From Solwaraspora sp. WMMA2056 (GTDB lineage: Bacteria; Actinomycetota; Actinomycetes; Mycobacteriales; Micromonosporaceae): 64,000 bases of DNA. Each line of letters opens with the position of its first letter. Position 1 is the stretch's first letter. A model generated the notes under the pieces. It was given only the letters and a program-made list of their open reading frames with translations. It ran no database searches and was not told where the DNA came from. Shown in pieces: positions 44,416 to 53,363 of the stretch. The stretch lies in assembly GCF_030345095.1 (NCBI RefSeq), contig NZ_CP128360.1, forward strand, positions 4,712,001 through 4,776,000. The letters run 5' to 3'. Position numbers and translations under genes: made by a program.

Positions 44416-45144
44416 TCAGCCCTCGGCGCGCAGCACCGAGGCAACCAGCCGCTCAGCGACCTGCGGCAACGGCATCGCGGTTGCCTGGGCGGCGTCCCGC
44501 AGCACCGCCAACGCCTCCCCGGCCCGGCACCGCCGCTGGGTCATCACGATGCCGATCGCCGGACCGATCAGGTCGGTGCCGTCCCACCCGGTACCGGCCG
44601 GGTCGGCCTCGACGCGGCTGCGGTGCCGTACCGCCGCCAGCAGCAGCCCCGCGTGTTCGGCGAGCAGCAACGCGGTCAACTGCTCATCGTCGGATATCGC
44701 GCCGGGCCGGTCGGCGTACAGGTTGATCGAGCCGATCACCTCGTCGTCGACGTCCACCGGGGCACAGAGCACGCCCTGGATGCCACGGTCAAGCGCCGCC
44801 GACCGCCACCGCGGCCACCGGGTGGTCCCGGTCAGCGTGGCGGCGAGCACGATCTCCCGGCCACGGATCGCGCTCATCGCTGGTCCGTCCGCGCTGTACT
44901 GCAACTCGTCGAGGTCCTTGATCAACGGGTCGGAGGCGGCCACCGAGGCGGGCTGCCCGGCACGCAGGAAACAGACGCTGGCGTACGTCACACCGGGCAG
45001 CGCGAACCGGGTGGTCCGGGCCAGATGCGCCAACGCCTGGTCGAAATCGTCGCAGCGGATCATCCCGGCGGTGAGTTCGCGCAGCACAGCTGCGGTCTCC
45101 AGCACCGCCAGCCGGCCGTGGTCGACCTGCTCCGGTCGGCTCAC
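44416..45144 (-). CDS. GAF-ANTAR regulator (RNA-binding antiterminator)
   Basis: A 242-aa regulator: an N-terminal GAF-type sensor domain (about 15-155, with LHC-like pocket region PGVTYASVCFLRAGQ) and a C-terminal ANTAR domain (LIGPAIGIVMTQRRCRAGEA through QVAERLVASVL). ANTAR domains bind paired hairpins in nascent RNA and prevent termination. GTG 45144 is preferred because its GTGA overlaps the stop of a 17-codon leader ORF that has a good ribosome site; the frame upstream is open but less likely coding. It is downstream of SecA2 on the same strand. Ligand and target RNAs unknown. Confidence 0.82.
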   Translation of the reverse strand: MSRPEQVDHGRLAVLETAAVLRELTAGMIRCDDFDQALAHLARTTRFALPGVTYASVCFLRAGQPASVAASDPLIKDLDELQYSADGPAMSAIRGREIVLAATLTGTTRWPRWRSAALDRGIQGVLCAPVDVDDEVIGSINLYADRPGAISDDEQLTALLLAEHAGLLLAAVRHRSRVEADPAGTGWDGTDLIGPAIGIVMTQRRCRAGEALAVLRDAAQATAMPLPQVAERLVASVLRAEG

Positions 45145-45194
45145 CGCGCCCGTACCGGCCAGACCGGACCTGCCGCACCGGCCCGCTTGCTCAT
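45141..45194 (-). CDS. Short leader peptide coupled to the GAF-ANTAR gene
   Basis: A 17-codon ORF (MSKRAGAAGPVWPVRAR) with GGGAG 6 bases upstream of ATG 45194. Its stop TGA overlaps the GTG of the GAF-ANTAR gene (GTGA). Such a short coupled ORF may tune translation of the regulator. Alternatively the regulator starts further upstream and this ORF is accidental. Confidence 0.4.
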   Translation of the reverse strand: MSKRAGAAGPVWPVRAR

Positions 45195-45304
45195 CGTCAC
45201 TCCCGTCGTCGTCGGCGGCGGCCGGACGGTAGCGGTACCACCGCCGGGCACACCTCGAGCGAGGGTACCGGCGACGTGCGGCCGGCACCGGCACTTCGGC
45301 CGAC

Positions 45305-47602
45305 TCAGCCTCGTCGGGCACCGCCGAGTCGGCGACCGACCGAGGAGATCAACCGGTCGAGTTCCGAGCCGAACGGGTTGTCGTGCACCAGGTAGGTCCA
45401 GGTCGCGCTCGGCCGCACCAGCTGCGCCTCGTCAGGCTGCCAGTCCTCGTCGAACTCCGTCTCCTCGAACGTGGCCACCGTGCGTGCCTCGATTTCGGGA
45501 ATCAGCTGGTTGAAGGCCGGTACGGCGGCCCGGTGGAACTCGTCGAGCGGATCGAGCCGGCCGAGTGCCCGCAGGTGCACGCCCTCGCGTACCTCGGACA
45601 GTTCGGCGAGGTGCTCGGCCCAGAGCCGGTCGAGGTGGTACAGGGCGATCGCGCGCGCCGCCCGCGACAACAGGTCCTCGTCCATGTCCGCGCACCGTTG
45701 CGGGAACCGCTCCATCAGCATCAGAGCGGCGACCTCACTGGTGAGCAGCCGCTCACGCCGCTCGGCGAGCGCCTTGCGTTGCTGCTCGATGACGACGCTG
45801 TAGCGCCAGGTGTTGCGGTGGATCTCGTAGTCGACGCCCTCGGCGATGCGCTGGGCGTGTTCGATGGCGAAGTCCACCTGCTCGTCCTGCACGATGCCGT
45901 CTGCGGTCATCCGAGGCGACGGCGGGATCGCGTCCGGGGCGTGCCGGACGACCAGGTCGTCCTCCAGACTGACGAAGAAGACCGAGCCTCCGGGGTCACC
46001 CTGACGACCCGCCCGGCCCCGCAGCTGGTTGTCGACCCGGCGGCTGTCGTGCCGGCCGCTGCCGATCACGTACAACCCACCCAGCTCGGCGACCTGGTCG
46101 CGGTCGGCCTGGTCGCTGCCACCGAGCCGGATGTCCACACCACGCCCGGCCATCTGGGTGGAGACCGTCACCGCGCCGAGCGCGCCCGCCTCGGCGATGA
46201 TCGCCGCTTCCTCGTCGTCGTTCTTGGCGTTGAGCACCACGCACCGCACCCCGGCCTCGCCGAGCGCCGCCGCCAGCGACTCCGACTCCTTGACATCGAG
46301 GGTGCCGACCAGCACCGGTCGGCCGGACGCGTGCGCCGAGCTGATCTCCGCGACCAGCGCCTCGTCCTTCTCCGCGCGGGTGGCGTAGATCCGGTCCGGC
46401 TCGTCGACCCGCACGCACGGCGTGTGCGGCGGGATCACCGCCACCTCGAGCTTGAAGAACTCCCGCAGCTGGTCACCGACGAGCACCGCCGTCGCCGTCA
46501 TGCCGCACAGCGTGCGGTACATCGCCACGAACGCCTGCACGGTGGTGGTGCCGAGCACCTCGCCCTCGGCGGTCGCGGCCAGCCCTTCCTTGGCCTCGAC
46601 CGCGGCTTGCAGCCCGTCGGGCCACCGGCGGCGCTGCGCCACCCGGCCGCGCATCTCGTCGACCAACTCCACCACACCGTCGCGCACGATGTAGTCGACG
46701 TCGCGTTTGAGCAGCGCGTGGGCGTGCAGGGCCACGTGCACGGCGGACAACTGCTCGACGTTGTCGTCGGCGTACAGGTCGATGCCTTCGAGCTTGGCCT
46801 CGACCGCGGCCAGACCGGCCGAGGTGAACGCCACGCTACGGCCGTCCTCGGCGACCTCGTAGTCGCGGTCTGCCCGCAACCCGCGCACCAGGGCCGCCGC
46901 GGTGTGCACCGGATCCTGCTCACTGGTGACGGCACCGGCGAGCACCATCGGCACCCGGGCCTCGTCGATCAGGATGGAGTCGGCCTCGTCGACGATCGCG
47001 GTGGACAGCGACGGCTGGACCCGGTCGGCGATGTCGGTGACCAACTGGTCGCGCAGGAAGTCGAAGCCGGCTTCGCTCACCGACACGTAGGTCACGTCCC
47101 GCTGGTACGCCTGCCGGCGCTGCTGCGGGGTGCTGCTCTCGGTGACCCAGCCGACGGAGAGCCCGAGCAGCTCGTACACCGGGGCCATCCACTCGGCGTC
47201 CCGACGCGCCAGGTAGTCGTTGACCGTGAGCACGTGCACCGGGCCGTTGCCGCGCCGGACGTGGCCGTACGCGGCGATCGTGGCGGTCAGGGTCTTGCCC
47301 TCACCGGTGGCCATCTCCGCCACCTTGCCGGCGAGCAGCGACATCGCGCCCAGCAGCTGCTCGTCGAAGGGGCGCTCGCCGATCGCCCGCCGCGCGGCCT
47401 CCCGGCCGATCGCGCAAATCTCGGCGAACTCCTTGGCCCGACCGGCCGCCTCGGTCAGCGCGGTGTCCTCCAGCGCCTTCAGATCCTCCTCCCGGTCGGC
47501 GATCGCGGGGAGCAACTTCGCCAACGGGGCCAGGTCGACCGTACTTCCCGGCCGCTGGAGGAAACGCCGGAACCGACTCTTCAGACGCTGCGACACACCC
47601 AT
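45305..47602 (-). CDS. secA2: Accessory preprotein translocase subunit SecA2
   Basis: A 765-aa SecA ATPase, shorter than housekeeping SecA. It starts at ATG 47602 (MGVSQRLKSRFRRF). Motor domain: EMATGEGKTLTATIAAY (Walker A), ADSILIDEARVP with the DEAD-like box, and later TVSTQMAGRGVDIRLGGSD and GRAGRQGDPGGSVFF. The zinc-binding C-terminal tail of canonical SecA is missing; the end (ERDLISSVGRRLGGARRG-like) is short and basic. SecA2 proteins export a subset of proteins lacking normal signals, and in actinobacteria it usually accompanies the canonical SecA elsewhere. Neighbours are the ANTAR regulator and, divergently, gpgS. Confidence 0.92.
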   Translation of the reverse strand: MGVSQRLKSRFRRFLQRPGSTVDLAPLAKLLPAIADREEDLKALEDTALTEAAGRAKEFAEICAIGREAARRAIGERPFDEQLLGAMSLLAGKVAEMATGEGKTLTATIAAYGHVRRGNGPVHVLTVNDYLARRDAEWMAPVYELLGLSVGWVTESSTPQQRRQAYQRDVTYVSVSEAGFDFLRDQLVTDIADRVQPSLSTAIVDEADSILIDEARVPMVLAGAVTSEQDPVHTAAALVRGLRADRDYEVAEDGRSVAFTSAGLAAVEAKLEGIDLYADDNVEQLSAVHVALHAHALLKRDVDYIVRDGVVELVDEMRGRVAQRRRWPDGLQAAVEAKEGLAATAEGEVLGTTTVQAFVAMYRTLCGMTATAVLVGDQLREFFKLEVAVIPPHTPCVRVDEPDRIYATRAEKDEALVAEISSAHASGRPVLVGTLDVKESESLAAALGEAGVRCVVLNAKNDDEEAAIIAEAGALGAVTVSTQMAGRGVDIRLGGSDQADRDQVAELGGLYVIGSGRHDSRRVDNQLRGRAGRQGDPGGSVFFVSLEDDLVVRHAPDAIPPSPRMTADGIVQDEQVDFAIEHAQRIAEGVDYEIHRNTWRYSVVIEQQRKALAERRERLLTSEVAALMLMERFPQRCADMDEDLLSRAARAIALYHLDRLWAEHLAELSEVREGVHLRALGRLDPLDEFHRAAVPAFNQLIPEIEARTVATFEETEFDEDWQPDEAQLVRPSATWTYLVHDNPFGSELDRLISSVGRRLGGARRG

Positions 47603-47768
47603 GTCGGTCAACGCTACGCGACCCGTGCGCGATGCGACGCCCCGCCCGGCCCGGACACGGCGACCCGGGACGCGGCGGCCCGGTCGGCGCACCGGCCCGA
47701 CCCAAGGCATACCTGGTCGGCGCACGGGTAGCCCACCCACAGTCGTGATCGTCGTCAGGGGGTGGATC

Positions 47769-48776
47769 ATGGTTGACGCACGAACAGGCATCACTGCCAC
47801 GGTCGAGGACTGGGCGGCCCGCCGGACCGCGTCCGCCGGCCGCTGGACCCCCTGGGAGCTGGCCATGGCCAAACAGGGGCGGCGGGTGAGCGTGGTCCTG
47901 CCGGCCCGCAACGAAGAGGCCACGGTCGGCGCGATCGTAGGGTCGATCCGCGACCATCTGGTCGACCGGGTGCCGTTGGTCGACGACGTGGTGGTGGTCG
48001 ACTCACGCTCGCACGACGCGACCGCGGCGGTGGCCACCGCCGCCGGTGCCCGGGTGGTGGGTCAGGACGAGATGACCCGGGGACTGCCCCGGCTGGAGGG
48101 CAAGGGCGACGCGCTGTGGGCCGGGCTGGCCGCCAGCGACGGCGACCTCGTCGCGTTCGTCGACGCCGACCTGCGGGAGTTCCAGCCGGCGTTCGTCACC
48201 GGCCTGCTCGGGCCGCTGCTCACCGACGACTCGGTGAGCTTCGTCAAGGGCTTCTACCACCGACCGCTGGTCCGGTCGAGCGACGTCGAGGCCGACGCCG
48301 GTGGGCGGGTCACCGAGATCATGGCCCGGCCGTTGTTCAACCTCTTCTGGCCGGACCTGGCCGGCTTCGTGCAGCCGCTCGCCGGCGAGTACGCCGCCCG
48401 ACGCGCCGTGCTGGAGCAGATTCCGTTCGTCTCCGGGTACGGCGTGGAGACCGCCATGCTCATCGACCTGCTCGACGTCTGCGGCCTGGACGCCCTCGCC
48501 CAGGTCGACCTCGGTGAACGCCGGCACCGTCACCAGAGCACCGAGGCGCTGGGGCGGATGTCGGCCCAGATCCTGCTGACCGCGTGGTCCCGGCTCTACC
48601 GCAAGGGCTGGGTGATCTCGCAGCGTCCACCGGGCAGTCTGCTCACCCAGTTCCGGCGCGGCGACGCGGTGACGCTGAGCAGCCTGGAACGCGAAATCGT
48701 GGTCAGCGACGTGTCCGTACAGGAGCGTCCGCCGCTGGGTCGGCACCGCAACGCGCTCGCCGTGGCCGCCGGCTGA
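47769..48776 (+). CDS. gpgS: Glucosyl-3-phosphoglycerate synthase
   Basis: A 335-aa GT81/GT2-type enzyme that transfers glucose from an NDP-glucose to 3-phosphoglycerate, the first step of glucosylglycerate and methylglucose lipopolysaccharide synthesis. Motifs: RVSVVLPARNEEATVGAIV, VDDVVVVDSRSHDAT, the catalytic DxD in VAFVDADLREFQPAF, and VSGYGVETAMLIDLL. The N-terminal TVEDWAARRTASAGRWTPWE segment is typical of the family. ATG 47769 has a G-rich site upstream. Two partner-like genes for the same polysaccharide, an Rv3032-like transferase and glgB, lie 5 kb away, so the pathway may be spread across this region. Confidence 0.93.
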   Translation: MVDARTGITATVEDWAARRTASAGRWTPWELAMAKQGRRVSVVLPARNEEATVGAIVGSIRDHLVDRVPLVDDVVVVDSRSHDATAAVATAAGARVVGQDEMTRGLPRLEGKGDALWAGLAASDGDLVAFVDADLREFQPAFVTGLLGPLLTDDSVSFVKGFYHRPLVRSSDVEADAGGRVTEIMARPLFNLFWPDLAGFVQPLAGEYAARRAVLEQIPFVSGYGVETAMLIDLLDVCGLDALAQVDLGERRHRHQSTEALGRMSAQILLTAWSRLYRKGWVISQRPPGSLLTQFRRGDAVTLSSLEREIVVSDVSVQERPPLGRHRNALAVAAG

Positions 48777-48792
48777 ACCGGCACCGACCACC

Positions 48793-48814
48793 GGCCGCCG
48801 ACGGACCGGCGGCC
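48793..48814. terminator. Terminator hairpin after gpgS
   Basis: GGCCGCCG-ACGGAC-CGGCGGCC at 48793-48814 lies 16 bp after the gpgS stop and 17 bp from the convergent small gene stop. Confidence 0.55.
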
Positions 48815-48830
48815 CCGCCCGCGGCCCGCG

Positions 48831-49001
48831 CTAGTTCTTGCTGGGTTTGGTGGCGCTGAAGACCACCAGGCCCACCACCACGCCGATCAGGGCGATCGCC
48901 CCGGAGTTCGAGGTGTCCTCCCCGGCGCCGGAGATTCCGAAGGCGAACGTCGCCGCGCCGGCGACGACCGCTGCCATCATGCGATGTCCACGTTGCTTCA
49001 C
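48831..49001 (-). CDS. Small membrane protein
   Basis: A 56-codon ORF, MKQRGHRMMAAVVAGAAT, then a polar loop ISGAGEDTSNSGAI and a second hydrophobic run ALIGVVVGLVVFSATK. Two short membrane helices are likely. GTG 49001 and ATG 48980 are both possible. No family recognised. It lies between gpgS and the sigma-STAS gene in a separate position. Confidence 0.55.
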   Translation of the reverse strand: MKQRGHRMMAAVVAGAATFAFGISGAGEDTSNSGAIALIGVVVGLVVFSATKPSKN

Positions 49002-49108
49002 GCCTGCGCACGTTACGGAAGGTGCTGTCTGCGCACCGCCGGTGCGACCCGGCTGTCCCCCGATCGGGGTCACCGGCGGATCCGGGTCAGGTGAACGGCG
49101 GGTACGGG

Positions 49109-50248
49109 TCAGGTGAACAACGGTGCCAATCCGGCCACGACCAGGCTGCGCCGCACGTACGGCTGCGGGTCGGTGATCCGCAACCGGACGGCGGCCCGGC
49201 GGGCGGCTTCGTGGCTGGCCAGCAGCGCCGCGATGCCGGCGGCGTCGATGAAGCCGACTCCGTCGAGGTCGACGAGCACCTCGTCGGTGCCGGCGGCACA
49301 GACCACGTCGACGAGTGCGCAGCGGATCCGCTCGGCGGCCGACCGGTCCAGTTCGCCCCGGATGCCGACCTGGACCCGGCCGTCGGCCCGGTCCACCGAT
49401 ACCGTCACCGCGTCCGGCGGCTCCGGCGGGGCGCCGGTGGACTCCCACCTCGGCGGGGTGTCGGTGAGCATCGCCTGGCGTAGCCAGGTCAGGGTGCGCG
49501 ACAACAGCCGGGAGACATGCATCTGGGAGATGCCGAACTCCGCGGCGATGTCGGACTGGGTGTAGTTGCCGTAGAACCGCATCGCGAGGATCCGGCGTTC
49601 CCGGGCGGGCAGCCGGTACAGCAGTCCGCTCACGGTGAGCCGGTCGTCGACCGATTCCAGGTCGGCGTCGAGCGCACCGAACATGTCGCCGAGCTCGGCC
49701 GGGCCGTCGTCACCGACCGGCCCGTTGAGCGAGGCCGGGGTGTAGCCGGCGGCCGACTCGAGTGCGGCCAGGATGTCCTCCTCGGAGGTCTCCAGCCGGG
49801 CCGCCAGCTCCGCCACCGTCGGCGACCGGGACAGCTCACTGGTCAGGACGGCGGTGGCCTGGCTGACCTCGATCGTCAGGTCCTGCAACCGCCGGGGTAC
49901 GTGTACCCCCCAGGTGCGGTCACGGAAGTGACGTTTGATCTCGCCGGTGATGGTGACGGCGGCGTAGGCGGTGAAGGACCCGCGTTCGGGGTCGTAACGG
50001 TCCACCGCCTTGACCAGGCCGAGCCGCGCCACCTGCTCCAGGTCCTCCAACGGCTCACCGCGGCCACGGTAGCGACGGGCGAGCCGGCCGGCGAACGGCA
50101 ACGCCAACTGGACCAGTTCCTCCCGCAGGTGGTCCCGTCGCCGGCCTTCGGACTGCTCCGCGAAACGGGCCGCATAGGACAGCGCGGCCCCGTCCAGATC
50201 TTCCAGTGCGTGTTCCGAACGAGTCGCGGTACGTCGTTGTCCGGACAT
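49109..50248 (-). CDS. SigB/SigF-type sigma factor fused to a STAS domain
   Basis: A 379-aa protein. Residues 1-265 form a SigB/F/G-like sigma-70 factor: region 2 (LVQLALPFAGRLARRYRGRG to AVDRYDPERGSFTAYAA), region 3 (VPRRLQDLTIEVSQATAVL) and region 4 with the HTH NYTQSDIAAEFGISQMHVSR. After a Pro-rich linker, residues 280-379 form a STAS domain as in anti-sigma antagonists (SpoIIAA/RsbV), with VDLDGVGFIDAAGIAALL. In SpoIIAA that segment is IDSSG and the second Ser is phosphorylated; here it is DAAG, so Ala337 replaces it. ATG 50248 has a GGGAGGGG site. The fusion implies the sigma factor carries its own antagonist. Confidence 0.9.
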   Translation of the reverse strand: MSGQRRTATRSEHALEDLDGAALSYAARFAEQSEGRRRDHLREELVQLALPFAGRLARRYRGRGEPLEDLEQVARLGLVKAVDRYDPERGSFTAYAAVTITGEIKRHFRDRTWGVHVPRRLQDLTIEVSQATAVLTSELSRSPTVAELAARLETSEEDILAALESAAGYTPASLNGPVGDDGPAELGDMFGALDADLESVDDRLTVSGLLYRLPARERRILAMRFYGNYTQSDIAAEFGISQMHVSRLLSRTLTWLRQAMLTDTPPRWESTGAPPEPPDAVTVSVDRADGRVQVGIRGELDRSAAERIRCALVDVVCAAGTDEVLVDLDGVGFIDAAGIAALLASHEAARRAAVRLRITDPQPYVRRSLVVAGLAPLFT

Positions 50249-50440
50249 TCCGCCCCTCCCGGTGATCCGGCTCTGAGCTGCACGTTCCGGTATCCGGGCT
50301 CGGTCACCGACCAGGCCCCCCTCGCCGGAACACCGATCCCTATGCCGGACCTTACTGCCAGTGACGGGGCCACCCAATCCATAGGCGGTAACTGGCGCGA
50401 AAATTCCACGCCCACCCGGTCGTCGCACCGGTGCCGCGTC

Positions 50441-51547
50441 TCATCCGGTCGCCGGATCCAGATAGCGCAGCACCGCACCGACGCCGCCGTCCAGGTCAGC
50501 CTCTCCCGGGCCTACCAGCACCAGGTCCGCGTCGGTGCCGGCCAACGCCCGCAGCAACGCCGCGTCGGCGCGCACCTCGCGCGGCGCGGCCACCGACATG
50601 GCGGTCAACTCGTCCGGATCCAGTGCGATGTGGGTCGGCTCCGGCCCGATCCACAGCCTCTGCGTCGACGACGGATCGTCGACCAGCAGCAGGGTGTCGA
50701 CCTGCGCCCGCTGCAGGGCGTCGACCACGGCACCGATCCCGTCGCCACGGCCCCGCTGGGCGCCGTACCGGTCCAGGGCCTGACCGGTGTGTGCGGCCGC
50801 GACCTCGGCGATCGCCTGGATGGTGACCTCGGTCAACGGTTCCGGGTCCGCCCCCACGGCGCGCGAACCGACGTCGGTCTGCACCGTCCGCGACTGCCAG
50901 CGTCGCGGCAGTTCGCTGATCAGCAGCTCGCGGGCCTGCGGGTCTCCGGCCACGACCAGGACCTCTGCTCCCACCTGGTCGGCGAGGGCCGCGGTGGCGG
51001 CCGCGCTGTGCCCGGCGTTGCGCTGCCAACTGACCTCGGCCGCCCGCTGGAACCGCGCCTGTGACCACGCCCCCGGGTTGACCTTGCGGATCGGGTGGCT
51101 GGCCGGACCGGTGACATTCGCCTGCCGGGGCAGGCCGCCGGCGCTGACCGCGTCGATGTCGGCACCGGTCCGGCTGACCAGCACCCGCAGCCAGCTGATC
51201 TCCTCGCCGCGCTGGGCCACCAGCGGCATCGCGTGGGGCAGCGGTCCCACGACGGCCAGATCGTGACGTGGCGGCGCAGGCAAGTAGTTCTGCAGGACCA
51301 CCTCGCCGTCCGTGGCGCTCAACGCCAGGCCGTACTCGCCGGCGCGGGGAACGTGGCGCAGCACCGCGTGGCCGAGCGCGGCGACCGACAACTGGTCCGC
51401 CCCCTGCTGTTCGAGCTGCTGTCGCAGCGCCCGCCAGCGCAGTTCGAGCGCCTCCACCGCGTCCTCGGTGTCGCGTGACGCGTCCAGGTAGACCGAGGCC
51501 CAGGGGCCCGGCCGGGAGTACAGCGGTTGCAGAAACGACAGGTCCAT
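50441..51547 (-). CDS. Vms1/Ankzf1-like protein (bacterial eRF1-domain family)
   Basis: A 368-aa protein of the bacterial archaeo-eukaryotic release factor (baeRF/Vms1-like) group: an N-terminal alpha/beta region (MDLSFLQPLYSRPGPWASVY), a central release-factor-like domain (WSQARFQRAAEVSWQRNAG, with Gln in place of the Gly-Gly-Gln motif seen in true release factors) and a C-terminal L7Ae-like region (RAQVDTLLLVDDPSS, DADLVLVGPGEADLDGGVG). Some relatives act on peptidyl-tRNA; the lack of an obvious GGQ here makes that uncertain. Strong GGAGAGGAGGGG site before ATG 51547. It lies 192 bp upstream of the sigma-STAS gene on the same strand. Confidence 0.85.
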   Translation of the reverse strand: MDLSFLQPLYSRPGPWASVYLDASRDTEDAVEALELRWRALRQQLEQQGADQLSVAALGHAVLRHVPRAGEYGLALSATDGEVVLQNYLPAPPRHDLAVVGPLPHAMPLVAQRGEEISWLRVLVSRTGADIDAVSAGGLPRQANVTGPASHPIRKVNPGAWSQARFQRAAEVSWQRNAGHSAAATAALADQVGAEVLVVAGDPQARELLISELPRRWQSRTVQTDVGSRAVGADPEPLTEVTIQAIAEVAAAHTGQALDRYGAQRGRGDGIGAVVDALQRAQVDTLLLVDDPSSTQRLWIGPEPTHIALDPDELTAMSVAAPREVRADAALLRALAGTDADLVLVGPGEADLDGGVGAVLRYLDPATG

Positions 51548-51703
51548 GACGCACCCCCTCCTCTCCGGGCCGACATACCCAGCTGGTCGTACAAATCACC
51601 GCAAATCAAGCCTCAATCACCCCATGAGCATCATTCATTCACGGCATTCACTTTCAACAATCGATACAATCTGTGAATAGTTGGCGACTTTGGGTGGTGT
51701 CAC
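51548..51703. promoter_or_regulatory. Low-GC divergent promoter region
   Basis: 156 bp between the divergent Vms1-like and membrane-protein genes, much poorer in GC than its surroundings. It holds a -10-like TACAAT at 51665-51670 and repeated ATTCAC elements near 51635-51650, but no good -35 at standard distance. Probably the promoter of the rightward gene. Confidence 0.4.
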
Positions 51704-52252
51704 ATGGATCCCGAGCTCTTTCCTGAGCGGGCCGCACACCGGCCCGGACCGATCATCACCGGGCACGTGGTCCGCCTGGAGGGCGGCTACTCGCGACCGA
51801 TCAAAGTCGGCCAGCCGATCCTGATCGGCGTCCTCGCGGCGGCCGGCGTCCCCCGGGTCCTCGGCGCTGCCCTGGCGACACTGCGACTGGCGGGCAGCGG
51901 CTCCACCGCCGCCCGCCGCAAGTGGAAGCAGCTACGGACCGGACCCGAGTTCCTGGTCACGCCGCTGCACATCCGCGACACCAGCGGCGTCCTGTGCGAA
52001 ATGGAGATCCACGGACACGTACCGCAGAGCGCACTGGACCCCAGCGACCACGTCCAGGTGACGGTCCGCCGGCAGAAGGACCCCGAACTGCCGCCCCGGG
52101 TCGAACGGATCGTCAACCTGACCACCGGCCAGTTCCTGACACCGAGGACGCCGACGGTCTGGTCACATCTCGGTCCCGCGCTGTTGTTCCAGGCGTTCCT
52201 CGGGGTACTCGTCGTCGCCGCGATCGCCGGCGTCGTCCTGGCCCTGCGGTGA
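51704..52252 (+). CDS. Hypothetical membrane protein
   Basis: A 182-aa protein with a hydrophobic segment near residues 40-60 (ILIGVLAAAGVPRVLGAAL), a basic loop RKWKQLRTGP, a soluble beta-rich middle (FLVTPLHIRDTSGVLCEMEI, VQVTVRRQKD) and a C-terminal membrane helix (ALLFQAFLGVLVVAAIAGVV). ATG 51704 follows GGGTGG. It resembles no family I recognise with confidence. Possibly a membrane-tethered beta-domain protein. Confidence 0.72.
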   Translation: MDPELFPERAAHRPGPIITGHVVRLEGGYSRPIKVGQPILIGVLAAAGVPRVLGAALATLRLAGSGSTAARRKWKQLRTGPEFLVTPLHIRDTSGVLCEMEIHGHVPQSALDPSDHVQVTVRRQKDPELPPRVERIVNLTTGQFLTPRTPTVWSHLGPALLFQAFLGVLVVAAIAGVVLALR

Positions 52253-52439
52253 GCCGGCCCGACCCGGCCCCGACCACCTAGGTGATCCACCGGGTGCGCC
52301 CCTCCACCTGACGGAGGACCCGACAGCCAGGAGTACTGCGTGAGACGGATACGACGTCGAGCCGACGGACCGAGGCCACCGCAGCCGCCGTACGGGATCA
52401 TGGATCCATGACCCGCCCGCCGCGCCGACAGGCCGGACC

Positions 52440-53363
52440 GTGACCGCGCTGCTGATCTCCGTGGCGTTCGCCGTCGCCTCAGCCGGCGCCTACGCGCTCG
52501 GCGCCATCGCCCAGGAACGGCTCGCGGTGCGCCTCGGCGCACAGACCCCGTGGCGGGACATCCTGCGCGCCCTGCTGCGGGCACGTCGCTGGTGGCTGTC
52601 GGTGGCACTGAACGCCGCCGGCGGCGGGCTGCACGTCGCCGCCCTCGCCTACGGACCGCTGTCGGTGGTACAGCCGCTCGGTGTACTCACCCTCGTGCTG
52701 GCGCTGCCGATCGGTGCCGCCGTCAGCGCTCAGCGGATCACCCGGCGGCAGTGGGGCGGAGCCACGGCCACCGTCGTCGGCCTCGTACTGCTGCTGGTGC
52801 TGACCGTTCCCGGCAGTGGCGACGGCATGGACGCCGGCGATGCCGACCTCCTCGTGCTGACCAGCGCCGCCGTGCTGGTCGCCACGATCGCCGGGACCAT
52901 CCTCGTCCGGCGGCCGGTGCCCCGCAGCCTGATGTACGCCGCTGCCGCCGGCGTGGCGTTCGCGATCGCCTCGGCGCTGACCCACGCGGTCACCCGGGAG
53001 TACGCCGACGGGGGGCCGTCGGCCCTGCTCACACCCACCGTGCCGGCGATCGCGGCGATGGCGGTCGCCGGTGTACTGCTGTCCCAGCTCGCCTACCGGG
53101 GCAGCGGCCTCGGTGCCCCGCTGGCCACCGTCACCCTGGCCAACCCGGTCGCCTCGGCGATCATCGGGGTGGTGCTGTTCGAGGAACGCTTCGCCACCGG
53201 GCCGGTCGCGATGACGCTGCTCCTCGCGGCCGGGGCCACCGCGGGCGCAGGCATCCTGCTGCTCGCGCCGCCGTCGGTACCGTCGGCGGCGCCGCCGACG
53301 GTACCGGCCGAACCGGTCGCCGACGACCAGCCGCCGCGTACCCCGGCGCTGTGCCAGCGCTGA
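52440..53363 (+). CDS. DMT superfamily (EamA-like) transporter
   Basis: A 307-aa membrane protein with about ten hydrophobic helices and two EamA-like halves: the first from ALLISVAFAVASAGAYALGA with GPLSVVQPLGVLTLVLALPI, the second with SAIIGVVLFEERFATGPVAM. The family exports metabolites or drugs; this DMT branch without a strong substrate signature cannot be assigned. It starts at GTG 52440. The last 35 residues are a Pro-rich cytoplasmic tail. It is 187 bp after the preceding gene and probably transcribed alone. Confidence 0.86.
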   Translation: MTALLISVAFAVASAGAYALGAIAQERLAVRLGAQTPWRDILRALLRARRWWLSVALNAAGGGLHVAALAYGPLSVVQPLGVLTLVLALPIGAAVSAQRITRRQWGGATATVVGLVLLLVLTVPGSGDGMDAGDADLLVLTSAAVLVATIAGTILVRRPVPRSLMYAAAAGVAFAIASALTHAVTREYADGGPSALLTPTVPAIAAMAVAGVLLSQLAYRGSGLGAPLATVTLANPVASAIIGVVLFEERFATGPVAMTLLLAAGATAGAGILLLAPPSVPSAAPPTVPAEPVADDQPPRTPALCQR

